A stretch of DNA of 29,621 nt, taken from Elysia marginata (Eukaryota > Mollusca > Gastropoda > Plakobranchidae). This document shows, in pieces, positions 10,258 through 18,480 of the stretch. The first letter of the stretch is position 1, and each line of letters opens with the position of its first letter. The notes under the pieces are model-generated. The model worked only from the letters and a program-made list of their open reading frames with translations. It was not told the DNA's origin and ran no database searches. A program made the position numbers and the translations under genes. The stretch spans positions 39,256-68,876 of the forward strand of contig BMAT01013001.1 in the NCBI GenBank assembly GCA_019649035.1, in the 5' to 3' direction.

Positions 10258-11893
10258 CTATATTTTATGTTGGACAGCGTTTCGTCTGTCGTCTGAGTAA
10301 GCCTTCTGTTTCTCCTTGGCTGAGTAATCACTATCGGCAATATTTTTCGCAGATTTAGATCCCTGATGTAGGCTTATAATTTCAGGAAGGGAGGTTTTCA
10401 TCTTCCGACAAGTAAGCGCCTCATGTGGTGAAATCTTTGTTGAGCTGTGTGGAGTTGCTCTGTACAGGCGAAGAAAGACTGGGAGTTCCTGTTTCCAATT
10501 TAATGACTCGGATTCACAAGTATGAACAAATTTGTTCAGCGAACGTAAAAATCGTTCCGCCTCCCCATTAGCCTCTGGCCACAATGGTGTGATTTTACGA
10601 TGAGTAAACCCAAGTTTTCGAGCAAAAGATGCAAAGCTCTCCCCGTTGAACGGAGCACCATTGTCCGATTTTAGAATGCTAGGTGTACCAAACCTGGCAA
10701 ACATCTGGTTCAGTTTGGGAGTAACTGTTTGAGCTGTTGTTGAGTGGACGATCTCTACTTCAGGAAACCGGCTAAAATCATCAATGACGATCAGTAGATA
10801 TTCTCCTGTAGGGAAAGGACCGGCGAAATCAACGGAAAGTTCATCCCATGGACGTTTTGGGAGTGGTGACATCTGCAGAGGATCACGTTTCTTTGAGGTT
10901 ACAGATGATTGGCAAGGTATGCAACCTTTCAGGTGGCTCTCTACCTGCTGGTCTATCCCAGGAAACCACACCTTTTCTCTGATTAATTGCTTTGTCTTCA
11001 CGATGCCTTGATGTGAAGCGTGTGCTAGTTTTATGACCTGCATCTGAAGGGATGTTGGTATTACAATGCGGTTCTGTCTGAGAATAATTCCATCGAAGAC
11101 AGAGAGCTCCTCTTTTACAGACTTGAAAGCTGATACTGACTTATCATTCCAGCGTCTAGTCATGATGGCTGACATGACATTCTTAAGTTGTTCATCAAGG
11201 CTTGTCGCCTTTCGTACCTCGCCAAGGGAAAGAGCATTGGGTACTGAAGTGTTGGCAATGTAGCGGATATAACGTTCACCCTCATTATCCCGTGTTGGCT
11301 TCGCAGGTGGATGACGAGAGAGGTAATCCGCTGGATTTGCTTCATCTTTGCCCGGTCTGTAGATCAACTTGAATTGATAAGGCATTAGGCGAAGTCTCCA
11401 TCTCTCGATCCGTGCCGAACATGGCTTCATGCTCCTTATGATTCCAAGTAATGGTTTGTGATCTGTAGTGACAGTAAAGTCTGGAGAACCATACAAATAC
11501 ATGTGAAACTTCTCAACGCCGTATACAACAGCGAGCATCTCACGTTCTGTTTGGCTGTAGCGTGTCTCTACATCTGTCAGAGCACGACTGGCGTAGCACA
11601 CGATTTTTCCTTGCTGGGTAAAGATTGCCCCGAGTCCGCAAGGTGAGGCGTCTACTAGAATCTCTGTTTCTTTCTTTGGATCAAAGTATGTCATAACTCC
11701 GACCTGTGTAAGTTTATCCTTCAGCTTGTTGAAGGCCTTGTCTTGATCTTTACCCCACTGCCATTTCTGTGAGTTCCTGGTCAGTTTCCGCAGAAGTTCC
11801 GTTATGGTTGAGTATGACTCGATATACCTTGAGACAAATTGGTTGATCCCGAGAAAGGATCTCAATTCTGATACTGATGAAGGCTTCTTTGTA
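10258..11893 (-). CDS. pol: Pol fragment: RT end, RNase H, integrase
   Basis: Open from the edge of the N gap at 11893 (first readable residues KKPSSVSELRSFLG, the end of the RT connection) to TAG at 10258-10260. Numbering residues from the Leu codon at 11865 (residue 1), RNase H shows VDASPCGLGAIF (Asp72), TEREMLAVV (106-114), TDHKPL (Asp135) and NPAD (Asp180). Integrase follows with a zinc-binding module His282, His285, Cys315, Cys318 and the catalytic triad Asp346, Asp401, Glu437. The last two are separated by 35 residues, the classic DD35E spacing. All visible catalytic residues are intact. The frame ends prematurely before the integrase C-terminal module, which continues at 9745-10257. 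The enzyme would copy element RNA into DNA and insert it in the host genome. Confidence 0.92.
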
Positions 11894-12347
11894 NNNNNNN
11901 NNNNNNNNNNNNNNNNNNNNNNNNNNNNNNNNNNNNNNNNNNNNNNNNNNNNNNNNNNNNNNNNNNNNNNNNNNNNNNNNNNNNNNNNNNNNNNNNNNNN
12001 NNNNNNNNNNNNNNNNNNNNNNNNNNNNNNNNNNNNNNNNNNNNNNNNNNNNNNNNNNNNNNNNNNNNNNNNNNNNNNNNNNNNNNNNNNNNNNNNNNNN
12101 NNNNNNNNNNNNNNNNNNNNNNNNNNNNNNNNNNNNNNNNNNNNNNNNNNNNNNNNNNNNNNNNNNNNNNNNNNNNNNNNNNNNNNNNNNNNNNNNNNNN
12201 NNNNNNNNNNNNNNNNNNNNNNNNNNNNNNNNNNNNNNNNNNNNNNNNNNNNNNNNNNNNNNNNNNNNNNNNNNNNNNNNNNNNNNNNNNNNNNNNNNNN
12301 NNNNNNNNNNNNNNNNNNNNNNNNNNNNNNNNNNNNNNNNNNNNNNN
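11894..12347. other. Assembly gap (454 N) inside the RT domain
   Basis: Unknown bases hide the RT palm, including the catalytic YXDD-type motif. Frames on the two sides differ by one base, so the gap length is only approximate or another frame error is hidden in it. ORFs drawn across the Ns are not real. Confidence 0.98.
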
Positions 12348-12601
12348 ATGGCTTTATTCGCCTCTCTCATATCGACACAAAGGCGAACACCACCTATTTT
12401 CTTGGGCACCACAACAATTGGACTGACCCATGGTGTTGGGCCGACAACATTCTCGATGATGTCTTGTTCCTCCAAGCGTTTCAGTTCCTTCTCTAGGTCT
12501 TTCCGCACATGGTAAGGTATCCGTCGGTGTGCTTGAAACCTTGGCTGGACCTTGTCATAGATGTGTAGCTTTACTTTTATGTTTTGAATCCCCTGTACAA
12601 T
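12348..12601 (-). CDS. pol: Pol fragment: RT N-terminal region
   Basis: This frame opens after a stop at 12602-12604 and runs into the N gap. It encodes the RT fingers start: HRRIPYHVRKDLEKEL, then PWVSPIVVVPKK and VRLCVDMREANKA, the conserved block before the RT palm. The nearest ATG-like start (GTG at 12508) is inside the conserved region and not a credible initiation site, so RT is expected to be made as an extension of the Gag-protease frame. That frame is offset: reading from Gag-protease into RT requires a -1 shift within the overlap 12577-12601. Confidence 0.88.
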
Positions 12602-13767
12602 TCAGCTGGAACCTTGGTCTGGTTCAGGAATTTTATGAGCCCAAGTTTTTCTGATGTGGCTCCTGACAAAAGGTTGCTGCAGCTTCTATTACCGTCCACT
12701 ACATAAAACTTGGCAAAAATTTTATTCTCTTTGTGAGTGGTATTTGTGGTAAAACAACCCAAGACAGAAAGTTTCTGATCCGAATTGTAGCTAAAAATAG
12801 CTGTTGAACTTGGAGAGAGGACTGGCTTCTTTCTAAATCTGTCAAATGTTTGTTTGGTGATGATGTTAACGGATGCTCCAGTATCAACAACGCAGCTCAC
12901 TGTTTCATTGTTAAGCTTGATGGTAGCTGTTGGTACCCCCTTGTTGGACTTCATGGAGAAAACATCCTCACCAAATGACTCGTTATGACGATTATCCTCT
13001 AACTGCCTTACGTTTTCTGTCTTTAGTTTCGATCTGCAAACTCTTGCAAAGTGGTTTGGCTTTTTGCATGCCGCGCATATCTTTCCTCTAGCTGGGCAAG
13101 GCTTTGATTGCGGGTGCGGATAAATACCTCCACAATTCCTGCATACCCCTGAATGATCCTGCTTTGTTTTAACTGTCGTTGGTGCAGGTTGCTTATGAAC
13201 CTTAACGCTCTTTGTTTTGTTGTTGATGGCACATGCTTGATCCGTTCTCTCAATTTCTCTTGTCTGTGCTTCTGTGAGTTCCTCATTTCTAGCTTCTGAA
13301 AGGAACTGGGTTAGTGTTAGTCTGTCTCTCAATGCCTTTTTTCTTAGTTTTGAGGAGTTAACACCTTCAATCAACTGGGCCAAGATCTCTCTATCTACGT
13401 CTGTAAATGAGCAAAGTGCAGCTTGGGTGCGTAGCCTGACATGAAACTGATCCACATTTTCTGTTGCTAGCTGTTTCATCTTTCTCAGCTTGAAGCTCTC
13501 ATTGACTCTAGGAGTAAAGTTAGTCTCCAGTGCGGTCTTAAGGGCTTCGTATGTGTTTTTCTTTTCCTCGGGAAAAGTATCAACTGGATCGAAAATTTCA
13601 TCTCCTCCGTAGTGTATCAACAATGCCTTCTTCCTATCTTCATTAGTTATATCCAGAGCTGTTATTAGATTCTCAAATTTCTGGAACCATTTTCTCCAGC
13701 GTTTTCCCGCTGAAAGTTCATCTTCCCTTATTCTAAAGGGTGGAAAATTAGGTAAAGCATTAGCCAT
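12577..13767 (-). CDS. gag: Gag-protease polyprotein
   Basis: 396 codons from ATG at 13767 (start MANALPNFPPFRI). Residues 1-180 form a helical Gag region rich in charged residues. Two zinc-binding knuckles follow: an unusual CX2CX5HX5C at 209-224 and a canonical CX2CX4HX4C at 231-244 (Cys231, Cys234, His239, Cys244), which bind the element RNA. The aspartic protease motif VVDTGASVNI has its active-site Asp at 295 and lies in the same frame, as in elements with a fused Gag-Pol. The frame stops at TAA 12577-12579 just before RT. In the described Steamer element Gag and Pol are one frame, so this stop probably reflects a frameshift mutation rather than normal design. The start is supported by a 287-bp leader between PBS and ATG. 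Confidence 0.93.
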   Translation of the reverse strand: MANALPNFPPFRIREDELSAGKRWRKWFQKFENLITALDITNEDRKKALLIHYGGDEIFDPVDTFPEEKKNTYEALKTALETNFTPRVNESFKLRKMKQLATENVDQFHVRLRTQAALCSFTDVDREILAQLIEGVNSSKLRKKALRDRLTLTQFLSEARNEELTEAQTREIERTDQACAINNKTKSVKVHKQPAPTTVKTKQDHSGVCRNCGGIYPHPQSKPCPARGKICAACKKPNHFARVCRSKLKTENVRQLEDNRHNESFGEDVFSMKSNKGVPTATIKLNNETVSCVVDTGASVNIITKQTFDRFRKKPVLSPSSTAIFSYNSDQKLSVLGCFTTNTTHKENKIFAKFYVVDGNRSCSNLLSGATSEKLGLIKFLNQTKVPAELYRGFKT

Positions 13768-14041
13768 CTAGATCTGGTTGTTTAGATCTAGATTCTAGAT
13801 CTATGACTTCCCCAAATAGATCTTTATCAACCTTGTGTATTGATTTGTCAAACTAGGCTTAGGTCGAATTTACTTTAGACCTATCTAGACCTAAGCTTAC
13901 GTAATCTTACTGCAGACCTAGATCTTTATAGATCTAACTCTTTACCGTGGTATTACCGTAGACCAATCTAGATCTAATTCTTAACCGTTTCAGGCAGTGT
14001 TACTAAATCCAGATTAGATTGTTTGGATTCGCTTTTTGAAA
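13768..14041 (-). promoter_or_regulatory. Retroelement 5' leader, rich in AGATCT palindromes
   Basis: Untranslated leader between PBS and gag. AGATCT occurs seven times (13770, 13784, 13797, 13818, 13920, 13930, 13970), often inside TCTAGATCTA-like palindromes. RNA packaging or dimer signals lie in this part of related elements; a role for the palindromes is inference. Confidence 0.6.
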
Positions 14042-14054
14042 TCCTTGTCGCCAA
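14042..14054 (-). promoter_or_regulatory. Primer-binding site
   Basis: On the minus strand TTGGCGACAAGGAT follows the 5' LTR directly. TGGCG would pair with a tRNA ending ...CGCCA, meaning a G discriminator base, which is compatible with tRNA-Ser among others. The primer tRNA is not assigned. Confidence 0.7.
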
Positions 14055-14229
14055 TGTAATGTCTAAAGTTAGTCTTAAAGTATATCTAAGACAACAATAA
14101 GATCTAAGAAGAATGAAATAAGACAGACATTTATAACGGTCAGTCTAGGAAGTATTTTTTTCCGGTATCGTCTTATTGGTAGCGTTACAATTTTGATTAG
14201 AGGTTATTGACTTTAATATGGACATTACA
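14055..14229 (-). repeat. 5' LTR (right in the window)
   Basis: 175 bp, starting TGTAATGTC and ending GACATTACA. It differs from the left LTR at six substitutions and one single-base indel. In an active copy it would hold the promoter and polyadenylation signal for the minus-strand element. Confidence 0.95.
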
Positions 14230-14234
14230 GTAGA
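14230..14234. repeat. Target-site duplication GTAGA (right)
   Basis: Identical to 9313-9317. Confidence 0.9.
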
Positions 14235-15000
14235 GACGCCTAGGAGACCGAACATAGAGAAAATGAGGAGACAAGAGACTGGTGGTTATTTATTGGTTAA
14301 CCATGAACGAGCTTTTTTTTTACAGACTGTACATCACAAAAACGCATTTTGGGGACTCGAATAATTATGGTTATGTCTTTGGAAGTTAGGTACACACCTG
14401 ATACAAGCGCCGGGCAAGAAACAGAGGTAAGATAATTATCCTTATCATTGTGTCTTGGAGGGCAGTGGCTTTGTTTTCTCATTGCTTTTGTCGCTCCAAA
14501 TACCATGAGAGAGATGGCGACATAGAGAGATAGATGGCGAGATAGACAGATAGATAAAGAGAGAAAGACTCTATCGTTTGCTCTGCATGAATAAACAATA
14601 GTACAAGTAAAGACATTCTACAGTGCAAAGGTTTTTTCAAGATAATTATGGTAAAAATAAAAAGATGAGATCTCACAGCCATTTGAATTGCCCAAAAACT
14701 TGTACCACGAACAGAAAAAAGAAAAATCTTTTGTAGTTGAGACTGGAAAATGATTGACCTCCCAGGTTACACCCCCTTCCCCCCCCCCTCTCCCCAGCAC
14801 ATTGAGGAGGAGAGAAGTACTGGATCATGGCGGTTATTAGTGGATATATTTGCGAGGTCGTATCATTGAGATGAAGTCACGTGACTAGTATTCAATAGAC
14901 CTAGAGTACCTCAAGCCTCAGAATGTACTTCATCCTCTACCACCTTATATGCCTGTCTTTTTCATCTTTCTTTTTTTCTCTCTCGAATTATCATATTCAG
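14235..15000. other. Non-coding stretch with purine repeats
   Basis: Contains GATA/GAGA-type low-complexity sequence at about 14505-14570 and a C-run at 14770-14790. No supported gene. The final 30 bases (T-rich, ending ATATTCAG) form a strong splice acceptor for the block at 15001. Confidence 0.45.
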
Positions 15001-15188
15001 GCGTACTGTGTCATTAACATCTCTGAATTTCCTATCATGCTGGCTATTAGTTCTGACAATAATTGTCATTACTCATCATCTTGGGAAATCCAGAACGCAC
15101 CCCTCCTCACCGATTTCTTGATCGGGAAGAAATTCGCAGTTTTTCTTAATGTTCGCCACCAAGCTCAAAGTCAAGTGCTTTTTACCAG
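15001..15188 (+). CDS. Candidate internal exon, gene unknown
   Basis: A 188-bp block preceded by a pyrimidine tract (TTTTTTTCTCTCTCG...ATATTCAG) and ending ACCAG|GTGCGT. It is open throughout in the phase-0 frame (62 codons, leaving phase 2). The translation is balanced and protein-like, with segments such as AYCVINISEFPIMLA, SSSWEIQNAPLL and FLIGKKFAVFLNV. An upstream in-frame ATG at 14923 lies in T-rich, intron-like sequence and is unlikely to be the start. No family is recognised. It could belong with 7985-8051 (whose phase-0 exit would fit), but that link is unproven. The alternative is a chance open block in an intron. Confidence 0.38.
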
Positions 15189-15210
15189 GTGCGTACCATC
15201 GACATAAACA

Positions 15211-15309
15211 TTCGCAAAATTTTACTACTGCGTGTAAGAGCAGAGGGTCTGAATAATTTAAATTGTTTTAATTTTTTTTTACTACAGCAGTAGAAAAAAA
15301 TTTTGCGAA
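15211..15309. repeat. Short inverted-repeat element (about 100 bp)
   Basis: Left arm TTCGCAAAATTTTACTACTGC (15211-15231; quoted here as 21 bases of arm) is mirrored at 15287-15309 by GCAGTAG, an A-run and TTTTGCGAA, with two extra A bases and one substitution. The spacer is AT-rich. It could be a small MITE or a hairpin. No target duplication is clear. Confidence 0.55.
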
Positions 15310-15972
15310 ATAATGCCTTTGATGGATACAAGAGACATAATAATACTATTTTCTTGTTTGAAAGTATTACTACTTTTTCTGCACATATTTTTTTTTGTCG
15401 ATTTCATTTTTTATGTGCCTTTCAACACTGTCTTTGAAAAATCATACTTATTATTCCACAGCTTCTGTCTTTTCTGATATTGATGTCAAATAGACCGCAA
15501 ATATTGCTCTTTCTAAACATTTAAAAATGATGTTATATTGCACTTATTTGTCTAATCAATCTATTTTTCTATTGTGGAGTATGGCTCATTTAACTAATAC
15601 TTCACCATTTTATACACATGACATAAGTGGACATGATTAGCACTTATATGCAATAATCACACAATTTTTTTTTCATTCCTCTCACTAATTTGTAAGCTTC
15701 TTCTTTTGTGTGTTCTTTTTATTGCCCCGTCCCCACAATTCCCCTTCATCATTATAAGAGTTTCTAAAACTTCCAATTTTCAATCCGGGAATCACCTACA
15801 TTATGATAATGCATGTCTTCTGGCCTATGCAATGATCGTTTTAGTACTTAAATTTGGTGTCTCATAAAAATAAAGGTTTATTAAATAAGATAACTAGAAT
15901 AAGGGCCAGAGTCATGAGAATAAGATCAGGAATCGCGGTTTAGTACATGTACATGCATATAAAATAAAAAAA
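15310..15972. other. Non-coding AT-rich stretch
   Basis: No gene, repeat or splice-bounded block was recognised. Confidence 0.5.
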
Positions 15973-16164
15973 GCCAAATTTATAATTTAAAATTTGGCCT
16001 GCAAAGGCCAAATTCATAATTTGTTTATTTCATGTGTAAAATTTTCAATTAACATCATTAAAATAATAGAATATGAACTCACACCTTTACAGTTCATTTC
16101 AAATGTACTCTCTGAGCGAATTTGCATTTTTAGCCAAATTTAGAATTTCGGCACAAATTTGGCC
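15973..16164. repeat. Cluster of GCCAAATTT / AAATTTGGC inverted motifs
   Basis: GCCAAATTT at 15973 faces AAATTTGGC at about 15990-15998. GGCCAAATT recurs near 16006, and a second facing pair lies at 16133-16141 and 16155-16163. The two pairs bracket about 190 bp, suggesting a small inverted-repeat element or duplicated hairpin ends. Confidence 0.5.
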
Positions 16165-16440
16165 TCACTCGAACTTTGACCTCGAATCTTTTATTAATGT
16201 GCATACTTATGTGTGACAAAATTGTGTTTTTAGTTTATGTATACTATATTGAAAATATTATAACCACTTTAAGCTTACCCCTATGGGGTGCGCAACGAAA
16301 ATCAATTTCTAGACACACTAGAATTTTCGTCCCTTGGCCTAACGTTAATACCTCTGGCATTCCTAGATGTATCAGATCACGGTGGTTTTCTCCATCACCC
16401 TCTGTTTACAGTGTTTTGTTTATTTGTTGCAATCCCACAG

Positions 16441-16515
16441 GAGATTGCGGCGGGTGGGGTGAAGAGGTTGCAAAGTGGCAGCATGGACGGGCTTTGTCAA
16501 CGGAAGTCCAAGTAG
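16441..16515 (+). CDS. Candidate terminal exon, gene unknown
   Basis: A GC-rich block directly after TTGTTTATTTGTTGCAATCC and CACAG, a good acceptor. In phase 0 it reads EIAAGGVKRLQSGSMDGLCQ then RKSK and a TAG at 16513-16515. In phase 1 it stays open to TAA at 16566-16568 with a more hydrophobic Cys-rich translation, so the frame cannot be fixed without the preceding exon. Base composition contrasts sharply with the AT-rich flanks. No domain is recognised. Confidence 0.3.
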   Translation, partial: EIAAGGVKRLQSGSMDGLCQRKSK

Positions 16516-16571
16516 AAACCTGTCCAGTCTATCTGAGTGTCTGCCTCGGACTCGGAGCCGTTGTCTAAGTT

Positions 16572-16667
16572 TATAGCATTGTTTAGGAATGTAGACGGTC
16601 AGGTCAAATTAGCTGTACTAACGGCTATAGCTATAGTCAGTTTTTTAGGGGCAGCGCGACACAGTAT
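16572..16667. repeat. Direct repeat copy 1 (96 bp)
   Basis: Starts TATAGCATTGTTTAGGAATG and ends GACACAGTAT. It matches 16951-17046 with six substitutions and no gaps (about 94%). It lacks TG...CA ends, so it is not an ordinary LTR. Confidence 0.9.
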
Positions 16668-16950
16668 AGAGAACGAGATTTCAACAAGAGTAGCGGAACT
16701 TTCCTAGTGTCTCTCCACTATCTTATGAATACAAATATTACAATCTTTAAAAATTTATGCGACAGATTTATTTTGAACATAAAATTCTTTTTAGCTCTAT
16801 AGCTTTTAAGTTCTAGATGTCAAATCGTTTATAAAAGTAAGAAACTTACCCTACAATCTAGGTCTAGATTACAATAACCACTATATTATTTTGGAGTGTT
16901 GACTTCTGGATAAGGAATGTTACTCTTGTTTTACCTCTAATCTCATTCCC

Positions 16951-17046
16951 TATAGCATTGTTTAGGAATGTTGAAGGTCAAGTCAAATTGGCTGTACTAA
17001 CGGCTATTGCTATAGTCAGTTTTTTAGGGGCAGCGTGACACAGTAT
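16951..17046. repeat. Direct repeat copy 2 (96 bp)
   Basis: Second copy of 16572-16667, 379 bp downstream. Sequence between and outside the copies is unrelated. Confidence 0.9.
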
Positions 17047-17196
17047 TAGCGCTTCAAACCCGCGATGCGGCAGCTGCAGGCTCATTTTGCTGGACACTTC
17101 AGGTTGAAATTCACCTGGGCCAAAATCTTATCAACGCTTTACTCAGTCATGCTAAAGGGAAGTAAAAAAATACGCAACCATTCCCACCAACGTTAT

Positions 17197-17212
17197 TTAA
17201 TTTATGTCTGGG
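17197..17212. repeat. SINE target-site duplication (left)
   Basis: TTAATTTATGTCTGGG, matching 17516-17531 (TTAATTAATGTCTGGG) at 15 of 16 bases. Confidence 0.85.
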
Positions 17213-17515
17213 TTGGTTGTTTAAATTTTAAAGTCTCTTTTTTACTACAAGGTTATATCAGAGACGGCGCTTGGGACAATTGAAAGCGTGCTGCCACACT
17301 GTGATGTACGGAGCGCTGCATACACCAAACCCAGTCACATTATCCTGACACCGGGCCGACCAGACTTAGCACTAAATCTATAATGCCAGACACCAGGCAG
17401 ATCAACTACTACATGTAATACCAATTTTATAGTCTTTGGTTTGACTCGGCCCGGGATCGAACCCGTACCTCCCAATCTCTGAGCGAGCGTCTTTACCGCT
17501 AGGCCACAGAGCCGG
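17213..17515 (-). mobile_element. tRNA-derived SINE, copy 1
   Basis: On the minus strand the element begins CCGGCTCTGTGGCC. It has a pol III A box TGGCCTAGCGGTA (17494-17506) and a consensus B box GGTTCGATCCC (17453-17463), which form its internal promoter. About 190 bp of body follows, including TGTGACTGGGT and CAGCGCTCCGTACATCACAG, and the element ends in an A/T-rich tail with CAACCAACC repeats. A 16-bp target duplication flanks it. SINEs have no protein and use LINE enzymes for insertion. About 90% alike to copy 2. Confidence 0.88.
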
Positions 17516-17531
17516 TTAATTAATGTCTGGG
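17516..17531. repeat. SINE target-site duplication (right)
   Basis: TTAATTAATGTCTGGG; partner of 17197-17212. Confidence 0.85.
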
Positions 17532-18190
17532 ATGCTAGTTTCTTTTTCGACGCCAGACAGGCAGTAAGATTCTGATGCTCTGAAGCCTGATTTCACAGTG
17601 TTCTCATTTCATAGTATTATCAACATCCTAACATTAAGCCAAAATAAAATAAACGTATATAGGTCTTAACCTAGGCCGCCGTTTACGGTAGGACTGGCTG
17701 AAAACTATACCATTTTATTATTCCCTTTATCTTATTTTACATTTTGATTTGGGCCGGCCCATAACAGAAAAGTACTAACTGCGCCCTCACTTACCCTAAC
17801 TATGCCAAGAACTCAAAAGAGATAGATCATTCATGCGCAAGTCTGTTTACGTTTATACTAACAGGCCTGTTCAGGATGGTGACCTAGGTTTAAACCAATC
17901 GAGAACTGGGTGGTGTTAACATTAAAGAAAATTTTTGCAGATTACGTAAAACAACAAACTAAGCTCGTTTAAAACAACCGAGATGTAAACGATTCTGTCT
18001 TTTATTATTATGAACTGGCATAACTAAGTGTGTAATTTTGTTCATTGCTGGCATGACTCACAAAGGGTATTGTTTATTTGTCTTTCCTTGCGATATTTGA
18101 TATCTGAAATTTTGGTCTAAAGTAATTCAATCCTATTGTTAGTTTTTTTCAACCACGTCAATTAATGTTATCCTTTCCCAATCATACACT
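17532..18190. other. Non-coding stretch
   Basis: No gene or repeat recognised. Confidence 0.5.
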
Positions 18191-18339
18191 CTTTTTAAAC
18201 CGCTATTCTAACTCTATGTGAAGATAGCAGAGAAGATCACGGCGATCTGAAAATTTTGAAGAGCTATGCATTGGCCACATGGCTAGCGGCTAGATTTGCC
18301 ACGGTTTGCAACAGAACAGAAACTCCGTTTACTCATCAT

Positions 18340-18480
18340 CAGCAATCAGGACGCATTAGAAACAGGCCAATCAACGAGCGAACATTAGCATTCTCTACCT
18401 TTGGAAACGCCTGCATCGAGATCTGGACTTCCGTTTCCTATCTGGCTCATTAATCTCGATCACTTCCGGCGCTTGGCACG
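18340..18480 (+). promoter_or_regulatory. Possible TATA-less promoter region
   Basis: GC content rises here. GCCAATCA at 18366-18373 is a full NF-Y (CCAAT) motif. ACTTCCGG at 18462-18469 is a full ETS motif, and a second TTCCG core is at 18429. This pairing is common at housekeeping promoters, but single motif matches occur by chance. An ATG-less frame is also open across 18199-18453, so an exon is an alternative. Confidence 0.25.

Larger units (their letters stand above)
9318..14229 (-). mobile_element. Ty3/gypsy LTR retrotransposon, Steamer/Mag-like, antisense
   Basis: A complete 4.9-kb element (including 454 N). It has LTRs of 176 and 175 bp with TGT...ACA ends, GTAGA target duplications, a PBS next to the right LTR, and a PPT next to the left LTR. 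Gene order on the minus strand is Gag, protease, RT, RNase H, integrase, so it is Ty3/gypsy rather than Ty1/copia. No envelope frame is present. The total length, roughly 177-bp LTRs and 5-bp duplication are close to those described for the clam element Steamer; membership of that Mag-type group is inference. The LTRs differ by 6 substitutions and one indel (about 3-4%), so the insertion is not brand new. Two breaks interrupt the coding frame outside the gap: a frame change near 12577-12601 and an in-frame TAG at 10258-10260. Confidence 0.93.

Noticed and set aside
10784-11646. Several plus-strand ORFs opposite integrase and RNase H
   Set aside because: They are shadows of the intact minus-strand Pol frame.
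11750-12515. ORFs of 212-252 codons spanning the N gap on both strands
   Set aside because: Most of each translation is unknown bases; the true retroelement frames are those flanking the gap.
16572-17046. A short LTR element defined by the 96-bp direct repeats
   Set aside because: No TG...CA ends, no PBS or PPT, and no target duplication.
17453-17515. A tRNA gene suggested by perfect A and B boxes
   Set aside because: The boxes belong to a SINE that continues for 240 bp and has a target duplication; no mature tRNA fold or acceptor stem closes.
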